From Rhizocola hellebori (GTDB lineage: Bacteria > Actinomycetota > Actinomycetes > Mycobacteriales > Micromonosporaceae), in the NCBI RefSeq assembly GCF_016862955.1, contig NZ_BONY01000001.1, forward strand, positions 186,001 through 250,000: 64,000 bases of DNA, read 5' to 3'. The translations under genes and the position numbers were made by a program. Positions 48,725 through 57,677 of the stretch are shown piece after piece. How positions within the stretch are numbered: the first letter of the stretch is position 1; each line of letters starts with the position of its first letter. The notes beneath the pieces are model-generated. The model was given only the letters and a program-made list of their open reading frames with translations. It made no database searches and was not told where the DNA came from.

Positions 48725-49751
48725 GGGTGACATTCCTTTCTCGCAGGCTGCGCGCGACGCGAGCCGACAGCGCCCGGTCCAGGCCGATGGCGGCCAGGAT
48801 CAGCGCGCCGACCGCGGCGCCCTGCCAGAACGGGCTGATGCCCAACACGGGCAGGGCGGCCCTGATCGTGGTCAGCAGCACCGCCCCCAGCGCCGCGCCG
48901 TAGACCGAACCGCTGCCACCGAAGATGGCCACGCCGCCGACGACCACCGCGGCGACCACGTTGAGTTCACTGCCCAGACCGGCGTTGGCGTCGATGGTGC
49001 CGAAGCGGGCGGCGTGCAGCACCCCGGCCAGACCGGCCAGGGCGCCGCTGGCCACGAACGCGGCGAACACCCGGCGGCCGGCCGGGATGCCGGAAAGCCT
49101 TGCCGCGGCTGGATCCGAGCCGATGGCGTAGAGCTCGCGGCCGCCCCGATAGTGGCGCAGGTAGTAGCCGACCGCGATCAGAACGGCGGCCGCGAACAGG
49201 GCCAGCACCGGCATGCCCAGCACGGTGTCGGTGCCCATCCGCAGGAATCCCGGCGGCATGTCGGCGGCGTTGATCTGCCGTCCGGTGGCCCACATGTAGT
49301 CCAGGCCGCGGAACACATAGAGCGTGCCGAGCGTGACCACGAGCGCAGGCACCTTCGCGGTGGCGATGAGGCCGCCGTTGACCGCGCCCAACACGGCCCC
49401 CAGCGCCACGCCGGCCAGCAACATCACGGCAATCGGCGTGCCCGGCGCGGCGACGAAGAGCGCTCCGGTGGCGAAGGCCGACAAGCCCAGGATGGACCCG
49501 ACCGACAGGTCAACGTTACGGGTGATCACGACGATGGCCTGACCCACGGCGAGGATCGCCAGGATCGTGGAACCCAAGAGAAGGTCTTTGATGTTCTGTG
49601 CGCTCAAGAAACGGGGATTGACCGCGAAGGTGACCGCCACCAGCAGCCCGAGCGCCAGGGCGATGCCCAGCTCACGAACCAGGAACGCCCGCCGCGCCAG
49701 ACGGGCGCCCCGGGTTTGCGGCCGCACCGGCGGCGCGTCGACGGTCATCAT
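48717..49751 (-). CDS. rhaP: Rhamnose ABC transporter permease (RhaP type)
   Basis: The 344-residue polytopic protein has [19 protein letters not shown] as the membrane-permease loop (RNVDLS replacing GGIDLS, a feature of RhaP-type permeases), then [21 protein letters not shown] and [18 protein letters not shown]. It overlaps the ATPase stop (ATGATGA). It partners with the next permease to form the channel. Confidence 0.88.
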   Translation of the reverse strand: MMTVDAPPVRPQTRGARLARRAFLVRELGIALALGLLVAVTFAVNPRFLSAQNIKDLLLGSTILAILAVGQAIVVITRNVDLSVGSILGLSAFATGALFVAAPGTPIAVMLLAGVALGAVLGAVNGGLIATAKVPALVVTLGTLYVFRGLDYMWATGRQINAADMPPGFLRMGTDTVLGMPVLALFAAAVLIAVGYYLRHYRGGRELYAIGSDPAAARLSGIPAGRRVFAAFVASGALAGLAGVLHAARFGTIDANAGLGSELNVVAAVVVGGVAIFGGSGSVYGAALGAVLLTTIRAALPVLGISPFWQGAAVGALILAAIGLDRALSARVARSLRERNVTHV

Positions 49752-51244
49752 GCCGCGGCCGCCTGTCCGGTGGCGGCCAGCATGACCGCTTCCTCGCCGG
49801 CCCGCGCCCGGGGGATGTCGGCAGTCAACCGGCCCTCGTGCATGACCAGGACCCGATCCGCCATCCCCAGCACCTCCGGCAGCTCGCTGGACACCATGAG
49901 CACGGCGACGCCGTCTGCGGCCAGCGTGGACAGCAGCCGGTGCACCTCGGCCTTGGTCCCCACGTCGATGCCGCGGGTGGGCTCGTCGACGATCAGCACC
50001 CGGGGCGCGGTGGCCAGCCATTTGGCCAGCACCACCTTCTGCTGGTTGCCGCCGGACAGGGTCGCGACCGGGTCGGTGAGGCGGGCGGCTTTCACCTGCA
50101 GCCGCTGCGCCCAGGTGGCTGCCGCCCTGCTTTCGGCGCCGGGGAACAGCAGCCCGGCGCGGGTCAGCGCCCACCTTCGGGGAAGGGTGGCGTTGCGCTC
50201 GACCGAAAGCTCCATCACCAGGCCTTGCTGGCGGCGGTCTTCTGGTACCAGCGCGATTCCCGCCTTGATGGCGGCGGCCGTGTCGGCGTTGGGCAGGGCG
50301 GCCCCGTCCACCAGCACCTCGCCCGCGTCGCGGCGGTCGATGCCGAAGATCGCCCGGATCACCTCGCTGCGCCCGGCCCCGACCAAACCGGCCAGAGCGA
50401 CAATCTCTCCACTGTGGACGGTGAAGCCGATGTCGGCGAAGACGCCGTGCCGGGTCAGCCCGCGCACCTCAAGCCTGGGCTCGCCGATGGCGGCGGGCTG
50501 CTTGTCGAACATGGCCGAGACCTCCCGGCCGACCATCTGGCGCACCACGGCATCGACGGTCAGGCTCTGCGTGACGCCGGTGGAGACCCGCCTTCCGTCG
50601 CGCATGACGGTGATGCGCTGGCACAGCGCGAAGACCTCGTCGAAGCGATGCGAGATGAACAGCACCGCGGCCCCGGCGTCGCGCAGTGCCCGGGTCACCG
50701 CGAAAAGCCGCTCGACCTCGACACCGGACAGGGCCGCGGTCGGCTCGTCCATCACCAGCACCCGCGCCTCCAAGGAGATCGCCTTGGCGATCTCGACGAG
50801 CTGCTGGTCGGCGATGGACAGCCCGCGGGCGGGCCGGTCCGGATCGAGGCGCACGCCGAGCCTGGCGAACAGTTCCGCGGCGCGGGCGCGCATCTTCGCC
50901 AGGTCGATGCGGCGCAGGCTGCGCAGGGGCTGACGCCCGATGAAAATGTTCTCCGCCACGCTCAGGTCGGGGAACAGGGTCGGCTCCTGATAGATCACGG
51001 CGATGCCCGCCGACCGCGCATCGGCCGGCCCGGACAGCGACAGGGGCTGCCCGTCGAGGGTGATGGTTCCCGCGTCCGGCGGGTAAACCCCGGCGAGGAT
51101 CTTGACGAGGGTCGACTTGCCCGCGCCGTTCTCCCCGACAAGGGCATGCGCTTCGCCGCCGAACAGCTCAAGCCGCACGTCCTGCAGCGCCGCCACAGCG
51201 CCGAAGGACTTGCTGAGGCCGTCGAGGGTGAGCAGTGGTGGCAC
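49748..51244 (-). CDS. rhaT: Rhamnose ABC transporter ATP-binding protein (RhaT type)
   Basis: The 498-residue double-NBD protein has, in the first module, [37 protein letters not shown] and [12 protein letters not shown]. The second has LVGAGRSEV (degenerate Walker A), [15 protein letters not shown] and an intact [16 protein letters not shown]. It is the first gene of the rhamnose operon. The GTG at 51244 is preferred because GAGG lies five bases upstream; an in-frame TTG at 51265 is an alternative, and an ATG at 51255 is out of frame. The operator at 51273-51284 lies directly upstream. Confidence 0.9.
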   Translation of the reverse strand: MPPLLTLDGLSKSFGAVAALQDVRLELFGGEAHALVGENGAGKSTLVKILAGVYPPDAGTITLDGQPLSLSGPADARSAGIAVIYQEPTLFPDLSVAENIFIGRQPLRSLRRIDLAKMRARAAELFARLGVRLDPDRPARGLSIADQQLVEIAKAISLEARVLVMDEPTAALSGVEVERLFAVTRALRDAGAAVLFISHRFDEVFALCQRITVMRDGRRVSTGVTQSLTVDAVVRQMVGREVSAMFDKQPAAIGEPRLEVRGLTRHGVFADIGFTVHSGEIVALAGLVGAGRSEVIRAIFGIDRRDAGEVLVDGAALPNADTAAAIKAGIALVPEDRRQQGLVMELSVERNATLPRRWALTRAGLLFPGAESRAAATWAQRLQVKAARLTDPVATLSGGNQQKVVLAKWLATAPRVLIVDEPTRGIDVGTKAEVHRLLSTLAADGVAVLMVSSELPEVLGMADRVLVMHEGRLTADIPRARAGEEAVMLAATGQAAAA

Positions 51245-51272
51245 GGGGACCTCATTTCGCGACAATCGCCTG

Positions 51273-51284
51273 TGAAACGTTTCA
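51273..51284. promoter_or_regulatory. LacI-type operator upstream of the rhamnose operon
   Basis: TGAAACGTTTCA is a perfect 12-base palindrome with the central CG typical of LacI-family sites. It lies 28 bases upstream of the GTG at 51244, where bound repressor would block transcription of the importer and catabolic genes. Confidence 0.8.
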
Positions 51285-51472
51285 TCGCTTCGCTACGACG
51301 ACGTTAGGAGCCGGACGGACCTTGCGTCAAGGGTTCCCGCGGAGTTGCCGTTTTAGTGGCAATCGATCTCTGAGATCCGCAAGCGAGGGATTTTGATTCC
51401 ATTCAACGCAGACCCGCTATCCTGGTCCATCGACGCCCTGACGATCGGGGATGCCAGCGCCGATGTGGGGAT

Positions 51473-51484
51473 TGAGTCGTTTCA
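51473..51484. promoter_or_regulatory. Second LacI-type operator, before the regulator gene
   Basis: TGAGTCGTTTCA matches the operon operator at 10 of 12 positions; both are followed by TCG (CGTTTCATCG shared). It is 38 bases before the regulator ATG. Two sites 200 bases apart on either side of the divergent promoter region allow autoregulation and perhaps DNA looping. The 51285-51472 interval holds no gene. Confidence 0.65.
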
Positions 51485-51522
51485 TCGATCCTGTAGGATC
51501 ACTGCGGGTGGGGGTGAGGGGC

Positions 51523-52554
51523 ATGGCCGAGACCGGCATCAAGGAGGTCGCGCTGCGCGCGGGCGTCTCCGTGGGCACGGTGAGCAACGTGCTCAACCGT
51601 CCGCAGGCGGTCTCCTCGCAGACCCGCCAGCGCGTGCTCGACGCCATCAAAGAGCTGGGTTATGTGCGCAACGACTCGGCGCGCCACCTGCGGGCCGGGC
51701 GCAGCAGGACAGTGGCCATCGTGGTGCTGGACGTCTCCAACCCGTTCTTCACCGATGTCGTGCAGGGCGCCGAGGAGGTGGTGGCCCAGGCCGGGGGCAT
51801 GCTCGTGGTCTGCAACAGCGGCGAGGACCCGGCCCGGGAAAGACACCATCTGGCCCTGCTGGAGGAACAGCGCGTCCAAGGCCTGCTCATCACGCCGGTG
51901 GGCGCCGGGCACCACAAACAGCTGGAGCGCCTCATCGAGCGCGGCATCCCGGTGGTGCTGGTCGACCGCGGCTCCGGCCAGAACAACCGCTGCTCGGTGG
52001 CGGTCGACGACGTGCTCGGCGGCCGGCTCGCCGGGCAGCATCTGGCCGAGTGCGGACACCGCAGAATCGCTTTCGTGGGCGGGCCGTTCACCATCCCGCA
52101 GGTGGCCGATAGGCATGCCGGGGCGCTCGCCGCGCTGGCCGAGGTGGGCGGCATCGACCTGCAGGTGGTGGAGACCGCCTCGCTGTCGGCGGTGGCCGGC
52201 CGGGAGGCGGCCGAGGCGATCTGTGCCCTGCCCGCCGCCAAACGCCCGACCGCTATCTTCTGCGCCAACGATCTGCTGGCGCTGGGGGTGTTGCAGGGGC
52301 TGACCACCAACGGGTTACGCGTGCCCCACGACATCGCCCTGATCGGTTACGACGACATCGACTTCGCCGCGACCGCCGCGGTGCCGCTGACCTCGGTGCA
52401 CCAGCCGCGTGAGCAGCTGGGCCGCACCGCGGCGCAGCTGCTGCTGGAAGAGGCCGAGGACGCCGAGCGCCATGGCCACCGCCACGTGGTCTTCCAGCCG
52501 CATCTGGTGGTACGCCAGTCGACCGTGGCGGTCAAACGTAAGGCGAGCCGCTAG
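51523..52554 (+). CDS. LacI-family regulator of the rhamnose operon
   Basis: The 343-residue protein has an N-terminal LacI HTH (IKEVALRAGVSVGTVSNVLNRPQAVSSQTRQRVLDAIKELGYVRNDSARHLRAGRS) and a sugar-binding core (VVLDVSNPFFTDVVQGAEE, FCANDLLALGVLQGL, DIALIGYDDIDFAATAAVPLTSVHQP). The ATG at 51523 follows a GGGGGTGAGGGG stretch. It is divergent from the rhamnose importer, so it is the predicted L-rhamnose or rhamnulose-responsive repressor that binds the TGAAACGTTTCA-type sites. It converges with the lipoprotein esterase gene, overlapping by four bases at their ends. Confidence 0.93.
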   Translation: MAETGIKEVALRAGVSVGTVSNVLNRPQAVSSQTRQRVLDAIKELGYVRNDSARHLRAGRSRTVAIVVLDVSNPFFTDVVQGAEEVVAQAGGMLVVCNSGEDPARERHHLALLEEQRVQGLLITPVGAGHHKQLERLIERGIPVVLVDRGSGQNNRCSVAVDDVLGGRLAGQHLAECGHRRIAFVGGPFTIPQVADRHAGALAALAEVGGIDLQVVETASLSAVAGREAAEAICALPAAKRPTAIFCANDLLALGVLQGLTTNGLRVPHDIALIGYDDIDFAATAAVPLTSVHQPREQLGRTAAQLLLEEAEDAERHGHRHVVFQPHLVVRQSTVAVKRKASR

Positions 52555-53498
52555 GCCGGTGACACCTGGGCGAGCAGGAAGTCCATCACGGCGGGGGCAA
52601 ATGCGGCGCTCAGCGACGGGACATGGCGGCCGTCCTTGATGGACCACAGCTGCACGACGGTCGCGTCGCGGCACCCCGACCGGTAGGTCGTCACCGCGGT
52701 CTCCGCACCGGACAACCCGGCGTCCAGGTCGATGGGGGCGGCCGAGGTGTCGGCGGTGTCGGCGCAGCCGTCATGGCCCCGCCAGGAGGCCAGCGTCTGC
52801 GCCGCCGAGGGGTAGGGCTGACCGACGTTCAGGCCGCCCTCGTAGCGGATCGTGCTGTCGGCGCTGCCATGGATCTGCAGCACGCTCACCGGCCGGGCCG
52901 GTTTGCACTGTGCGGCATCGTTGGTGGCCGCACCCGCCAGCGAGACGATCGCGGTGATCTGCGTGGCGTGCTCACAGGCCATCCGGTACGCCATGAAGCC
53001 GCCGTTCGAATGGCCAACAAAGTAGACACGCCGGGGGTCGACCGAGTACGACGATTTGACCGTATCGATCAGCCGGCTCAGGTATCCCGAGTCGTCCACA
53101 CCGATCCCGCCGAAATCGCAACACGCCGCGGTGGCGTTCCAGAACCGGTTACCGTTCCTGTTCTGGCTGCCGTCGGGCATGGCGTAGAGGAACCCGCGAC
53201 GTTCAGCCTCGGCGGTGAGCTTGAAGTAGCGCTCCTGCTGGGCCGCGCTGGACTGGAACCCGTGCAGCAGCACCACCAGCGGCATTTTGGCGGTGGCGGT
53301 GTAGGAGTTGGGCACGTAAAGCTGAAACGGCCGGTCGTCGAGCTTGACCGACACGGCCGCGCCGACGGTCACCGGCGTGGTTGCGACGACGCCACCCGGC
53401 GTGGTCGCCGGGGCGGCGTCGTCACGTTTGGCCGGGCTGGTGCAGGCCGCCGGCAGCAGCACGATCAGCGATGCGACCAGAAGTCGTCTCAAGCCCAT
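52551..53498 (-). CDS. Lipoprotein esterase of the PHB-depolymerase/feruloyl-esterase (LpqC) type
   Basis: The 315-residue protein has a lipobox LPAAC near residue 20 and a Thr/Pro-rich spacer. An alpha/beta-hydrolase of the PhaC-depolymerase-like class follows: VVLLHGFQSSAAQQERYFKLTAEAERRGFLYAMPDGSQN, RVYFVGHSNGGFMAYRMACEHA (nucleophile Ser in GHSNGG), VLQIHGSADSTIRYEGG with the Asp, and DGRHVPSL with the catalytic His. Substrates of relatives include short-chain polyesters and feruloyl esters. The start at 53498 is chosen as the beginning of the signal peptide (MGLRRLLVASLIVLLPAAC). Confidence 0.87.
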   Translation of the reverse strand: MGLRRLLVASLIVLLPAACTSPAKRDDAAPATTPGGVVATTPVTVGAAVSVKLDDRPFQLYVPNSYTATAKMPLVVLLHGFQSSAAQQERYFKLTAEAERRGFLYAMPDGSQNRNGNRFWNATAACCDFGGIGVDDSGYLSRLIDTVKSSYSVDPRRVYFVGHSNGGFMAYRMACEHATQITAIVSLAGAATNDAAQCKPARPVSVLQIHGSADSTIRYEGGLNVGQPYPSAAQTLASWRGHDGCADTADTSAAPIDLDAGLSGAETAVTTYRSGCRDATVVQLWSIKDGRHVPSLSAAFAPAVMDFLLAQVSPA

Positions 53499-53557
53499 GG
53501 CCTTGATACTGCCCGACACGGTGCCAGCGTGTCGAATCTGTTCCCAGTCGCCGAAAT

Positions 53558-54019
53558 TCAGTCGGCGACCAGAACGTCGCGTCGCGAGGACGACCAGCTG
53601 TTGCCGGCCGTGCTGCGCTCCCGCTGACGGCGCACCACCCACGTTCCGGGGGCTATCCCGGTGGCGCCGTGCTCACGATGGATCAGATAGACGGTGCTGG
53701 TGTTGCGCAGCGCCGCGATCGCCAGCCCGGTCGGGTCCCAGGGCCAGGGCAACCACTCGCAGGTGTACGGGTCGGCGACCAGGGTGTGCGGGTTGCCGCC
53801 GCTGGCCGAGCGCAGCAGTTCCACTCCGGACGGTGGAACCTTGCGCCAGGTCCTGAAGCCAATCACGGCGGTCTGCTCGACCATCGCGTGCGGGATGACG
53901 ATCAGGTCTCCTTGGGCTTGAAGACCATTCACCACCGGGATGGCGGCCTCGAGCTCCAGATGGTCAAGCACGTCGCGGCCGCTGAGTGCGGTCAGCTCGG
54001 CGAGCGTAATCGTTGTCAT
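53558..54019 (-). CDS. Uncharacterised protein paired with a DUF6745 protein
   Basis: The 153-residue protein has no signal peptide or TM. A helical N-terminus (TLAELTALSGRDVLDHLELEAAIPVVNGLQAQGDLIVIP) precedes a beta-rich remainder with GVELLRSASGGNPHTLVADPYTCEWLPWPW. No motif is recognised. It lies 10 bases downstream of the DUF6745 gene in the same direction. Small proteins with the GGNxHxL...G segment often accompany DUF6745 genes in actinobacteria, so the two probably act together; the function is unknown. Confidence 0.65.
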   Translation of the reverse strand: MTTITLAELTALSGRDVLDHLELEAAIPVVNGLQAQGDLIVIPHAMVEQTAVIGFRTWRKVPPSGVELLRSASGGNPHTLVADPYTCEWLPWPWDPTGLAIAALRNTSTVYLIHREHGATGIAPGTWVVRRQRERSTAGNSWSSSRRDVLVAD

Positions 54020-54029
54020 GGCATCACCT

Positions 54030-55256
54030 TCAGGTACGTCGCAGGAGTTGGCGGTATTGGTGAGCGGTAAGGCCGTAGGACCAGCCCGCGGCGGCAACCG
54101 GATCGTCGAGGTCGGCCGGCACGGTCAGCCCGTAGCGCCGCCGGTGTCCGTCGCGTTCGACCGAGCCGTTGACCGCCAGCAGCAGCCGGGCCGGTGTCCC
54201 CCACAGCTGGGGCGGCAGGTCGTAGAGGCGAAGGTCGCAGCCGGGATTGCCCGGGTCCGGCGCGGCCGCGATGAGGTCCAGCCCGGCCCTGTCCAGGTAG
54301 GCCTGCCATCCGATCCGCTCGATGGCGCAGCGGCGCACCTCCACGTTTCGCTCGGCCAGAATCCTTTCCACAGCAGGGTCTTCGATGACCCAGGCCGGGA
54401 CCACCGTGCCGTGCCACGCGTGCAGGGCCCAGCCGTCGGCAAAGCGCACCGCCGGCCCGGTCGCGTTGTGCAGCCGGACTTCGCCGTGGCGGCTGGCGGC
54501 GGACGTCTCGACCGACACCGCGCTGGTGCGCTCTGCCACCACGCAGATGTCGGCCAACGGCCACCACCACCCGCACGAGCGCACGATCTGCGCCCACATC
54601 TCCAGCTGCGCGGCCTCTTCCGGGCCCAGCAACGCCATTCCCAGCCGCCGCCGGATGTCGAAATGGGCCACCCACGGCGCATCATGCTGTCCCCGCCAGC
54701 CGAGCAGGTTGGAGCCGCGGCCCAGTTTCGCGCGCAGGGGCACCGCCAGACCGTCCCTTAACGACAGTCGCAGCGCGTCGAGCACCCCCACGTCCAGGAC
54801 CTCGGGGAGGCGCACCCCCGTTCGCAGCGCCTCCTCGGGATGGTCGCGGGCCAGCGCCGACGAACCGGTGGCGCTCCACGGCGGGTCCAGTGAGCTGCCG
54901 GTGCGTTGCTCCAGCCGATGGCGCAGCTGACCCTGAAGCGAGGCAAGCCTTATCGCCACCGGCTGCATATCGGATTGTGTCCACATAGGACTGGTTAGGT
55001 CGATCGGCGCATCGGCCCGCCCGGCAAGCAGCTCATAGGCTTTCGCCGGGGAGTCGACCCAGACGAATTCCGGTGGTTTCGCGTCGATCAGCGCATAGAG
55101 CTTGGTGATCGCCGCCTGGGCGGCGTCTCGCTCGGCCGGTTCGCAGGACAGGCCATGGCTGAGCCACTCGGCTCGTAACCGGATTGCCTGCTGCCATCGT
55201 GCCAGAGCGACTGAGGAATCGCGGAGGATCTCGACCCTCCGCTTGCGCGCGTTCAC
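54030..55256 (-). CDS. DUF6745 domain protein
   Basis: The 408-residue protein's central and C-terminal parts hold the DUF6745-type block: WWWPLADICVVAERTSAVSVETS, GEVRLHNATGPAVRFADGWALHAWHGTVVPAWVIEDP, and VRRCAIERIGWQAYLDRAGLDLI. The HNxTGPAVRFxDGWxLHAWHG segment is the most recognisable feature. There is no signal peptide or membrane helix. It is 12 bases downstream of the YndJ-like gene and may share its transcript. Its biochemical role is not known. Confidence 0.78.
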   Translation of the reverse strand: MNARKRRVEILRDSSVALARWQQAIRLRAEWLSHGLSCEPAERDAAQAAITKLYALIDAKPPEFVWVDSPAKAYELLAGRADAPIDLTSPMWTQSDMQPVAIRLASLQGQLRHRLEQRTGSSLDPPWSATGSSALARDHPEEALRTGVRLPEVLDVGVLDALRLSLRDGLAVPLRAKLGRGSNLLGWRGQHDAPWVAHFDIRRRLGMALLGPEEAAQLEMWAQIVRSCGWWWPLADICVVAERTSAVSVETSAASRHGEVRLHNATGPAVRFADGWALHAWHGTVVPAWVIEDPAVERILAERNVEVRRCAIERIGWQAYLDRAGLDLIAAAPDPGNPGCDLRLYDLPPQLWGTPARLLLAVNGSVERDGHRRRYGLTVPADLDDPVAAAGWSYGLTAHQYRQLLRRT

Positions 55257-55268
55257 CGCGCTGGGGCG

Positions 55269-56120
55269 TCAACGCCCCTTTCCCGGCTCAACATGCTGAA
55301 AAGCGTGACACACCATCGGCCCCGCTGGCAAGTGCGGACGGCTCACGCCCAGCTGAAGCGCTTTGCGCAAAGCCAGCAGCGTGCACAGCGCGAATCCGAT
55401 CGCGTTGGCCAGACCGTGCGTGGCCACCATCCAGCTCACCGAGAGGTGCGGCACCGCGAAGACGTGACCGGCGGCCCAGTCGACGGCCAGCAGCATGGTG
55501 CCGCCCAGGAGCAATGCTGGCAGCACTATCCGCAACTGCCGCCAGATCAGCCATGCCACCATCCACATGCCCGCCGTCAGAATCACAGCACCGGCCAGCT
55601 CCACCGCATCGCCGAGGAAATATCCCACCAGCACGACCGCCGTCCCGACCGGGACGGACAGCGATGCGGCTGTCCCCCAAGGATTTTCCGACGCCGTCGT
55701 CAGCAGCCCGGCGATCAGCGCGGCGGCGAAACCGGCATAGTGAAAGTGGGCCACCGTCAAGCTCAGAACATCGAGTTCAAAACCCATCATGTGGTACCCC
55801 GACCGCTCCGCCACCAAGGAGAAGCTCGCCACGCTCAGGCAGCCATACGCCGTCGCGGTGGCCACATTGGCAATGGTGAACACCCGCGGCACCAGCCAGA
55901 TAAGGCACACCGTGCCGATCGCATAGCCGACGGCGAGCGTGGCGGAGAACCCGCCGCGCGGCAGCCACAGCGCCACCGCTCCGGGCACCGCCGCCGCATA
56001 CCACCACCACGAGAACCGGCCGGTCAGCTTCAACCCCAGCGGAACGATCGCGAGCATTCCCAACGCCACCACGGCATTGAGCACCATATGCGCCCACGGC
56101 GCCAGCCCGTGCCCCATCAT
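55269..56120 (-). CDS. YndJ-like polytopic membrane protein
   Basis: The 283-residue protein has about eight membrane helices. It includes FELDVLSLTVAHFHYAGFAAALIAGLL with an intramembrane HFHY, and HGLANAIGFALCTLLALR near the C-terminus, both typical of YndJ-family proteins. The family is uncharacterised; the conserved His residues could bind a cofactor or metal. It is the first gene of a short operon (YndJ, DUF6745, partner), with a promoter and two TetR-type operators upstream. The start is ATG at 56120 or the adjacent 56117. Confidence 0.75.
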   Translation of the reverse strand: MMGHGLAPWAHMVLNAVVALGMLAIVPLGLKLTGRFSWWWYAAAVPGAVALWLPRGGFSATLAVGYAIGTVCLIWLVPRVFTIANVATATAYGCLSVASFSLVAERSGYHMMGFELDVLSLTVAHFHYAGFAAALIAGLLTTASENPWGTAASLSVPVGTAVVLVGYFLGDAVELAGAVILTAGMWMVAWLIWRQLRIVLPALLLGGTMLLAVDWAAGHVFAVPHLSVSWMVATHGLANAIGFALCTLLALRKALQLGVSRPHLPAGPMVCHAFQHVEPGKGR

Positions 56121-56147
56121 CGCCCCCGATCTCCGTCGCCCAATTTC

Positions 56148-56203
56148 TTGAGCGATCGCTTAAACCCAAATCCGAGTTAAGCGACCGCTCAATAAATTGT
56201 CAA
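56148..56203 (-). promoter_or_regulatory. Promoter with paired TetR-type operators for the YndJ operon
   Basis: On the minus strand, TTGACA (56203-56198), a 17-base spacer and TTAACT (56180-56175) form a good sigma-70-type promoter. TTAAGCGACCGCTCAA (56177-56192) overlaps the spacer and -10. TTGAGCGATCGCTTAA (56148-56163, with the perfect core AGCGATCGCT) lies just downstream, 29 bases apart start to start. This sequence type is typical of TetR-family sites. No TetR gene lies nearby. Confidence 0.7.
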
Positions 56204-56364
56204 GCCCGTGGATCGCAGATCACAGCGGCTCGTCTGTCCATTGTGGACGTAATTGGGTGCCGTAGTCCGTGCCGTAGTTTTGCTGATGTTTGCCGATGTC
56301 GCGGCTGCCTAGCATCGCCTAGCTCACCCCTTGAGCATCGCATTCACCCATGTGGAGGCAAACG

Positions 56365-57567
56365 ATGCACGACCTCGCACAGTCAGTCCATCCCGCGGCC
56401 GGGACAGCCGGGCCGCTGCGGTTTCGGCGGGCGCTGGTGCGCACGCTGACCGCGGTGGCCTTGGCTTCGGCCGTCGGGCTCGCCGCTCCGGCCGCTCCGG
56501 CGGTCGCGGCCGCGCCGCCGCTGCCCAGTGACGTCACGGCTTTCAGCACGCCACTGATCGATCCGTCGGGATTGTTCCTGATCAACCGGGGGCTGGACAA
56601 CAGCATCCTGTTCAGCCGCGGAGTCCCTGCGGACAACGCCTACAGCGACTTCTTCTCCATCGGCGGACAGATCATCGGCGACCCGACGGCTGCTATCGCA
56701 CCGCAGGGCGCGCAGGTGTTCGCCCGTTCCGTCGGCAACGTGCCAGTCACCAACCTGGTGGTTTCCTATGCTTTCCCGACCGGCTTCAGCACGATCCCCG
56801 GGCTGCTGATCTCCAGCGAGATCGCCGCGGTCCGGATTCCGCCGCAGGGTTCGCTGCCACCGATGATCCGCATCTTCGCCCGCGGCCAGGACGACGGAGC
56901 GGTCTACACCAATCTGCTGGTCAATGGGGATCCGCAGGGCTGGGTCAGCCTCGGCGGCTTCATCACCAGTGAGATCTCGGCGGCCATCATCGGCCCGCTG
57001 GGGTTCCCGCCGGACATCCGGCTGGTGGTACGCGGCGGGGACAACCGTCTGTACGCCATGGTGCTGAACAACGTCAACGGGGTGGTGTCCGGCTGGACAC
57101 CGCTGGGCAACCTGATCGCGGGCAGCAACCCGAGCCTGTCCGGTCAGAATGCCCTGACCAACTTCCAGGGCAACGAGGTGTTCGTGGTCGACGCGGCCAG
57201 CAGGGCCGCGTTCACCTGGAACTTCAACAGCCCCGGCTGGGTCAGCCTGGGCGGGAAGGTGGTCGGCGACATCGCCGTGTCCACCCCCTCCGACTTCGGC
57301 CTGCACCTGCACGTGCGCGGCACCACCAACGCGGTCTACCTCAACCGGCGTCCGCCGGGCTCGACCAGGTTCGGTGGCTACATCAACCTCGGCGGCGTTC
57401 TGACCGGCAACATCTCCGCCAGCGGAGGCGGCGCGATCAATGGCCGCACCGTGGTCGATCAGTTCATCACCCGTACCCGTGAGAACGGGATCAGCAGCAG
57501 GATCCAGCTCAATACGGTGGGCGGATTCACGTCGTTCTTCAACATAAACGGACCGCCGCAGGGCTGA
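56365..57567 (+). CDS. Secreted beta-propeller lectin-like protein (tectonin/PLL type)
   Basis: The 400-residue protein has a signal peptide (basic FRRALVRTL, then a long Ala-rich core ending in VAAAP) and six to seven repeats of about 50 residues. Each repeat carries a W/F-x-S/P-L-G-G type turn (DFFSIGG, WVSLGG, WTPLGN, WVSLGG, YINLGG) followed by a residue pattern such as IRIFARGQDDGAVYTN or IRLVVRGGDNRLYAM. This is the layout of PLL/tectonin-like propellers that bind fucosyl or methylated sugars. GGAGG at about 56353-56357 supports the start at 56365. It is a secreted, glycan-binding candidate without a catalytic domain. Confidence 0.82.
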   Translation: MHDLAQSVHPAAGTAGPLRFRRALVRTLTAVALASAVGLAAPAAPAVAAAPPLPSDVTAFSTPLIDPSGLFLINRGLDNSILFSRGVPADNAYSDFFSIGGQIIGDPTAAIAPQGAQVFARSVGNVPVTNLVVSYAFPTGFSTIPGLLISSEIAAVRIPPQGSLPPMIRIFARGQDDGAVYTNLLVNGDPQGWVSLGGFITSEISAAIIGPLGFPPDIRLVVRGGDNRLYAMVLNNVNGVVSGWTPLGNLIAGSNPSLSGQNALTNFQGNEVFVVDAASRAAFTWNFNSPGWVSLGGKVVGDIAVSTPSDFGLHLHVRGTTNAVYLNRRPPGSTRFGGYINLGGVLTGNISASGGGAINGRTVVDQFITRTRENGISSRIQLNTVGGFTSFFNINGPPQG

Positions 57568-57582
57568 CCTCGGCGCGCCGTT

Positions 57583-57612
57583 CGGCCTGCTCGCGGATTC
57601 GCGAGCAGGCCG
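57583..57612 (+). terminator. Terminator of the propeller gene
   Basis: CGGCCTGCTCGCG and CGCGAGCAGGCCG (57583-57595 and 57600-57612) form a perfect 13-base stem with a GATT loop, 16 bases after the stop codon. Confidence 0.8.
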
Positions 57613-57677
57613 CCATCGCGTGCCGGTGACGCTAAGCGAGGCAACGGTCACCGGACGGTGAGTCGCGATAGGACGGA

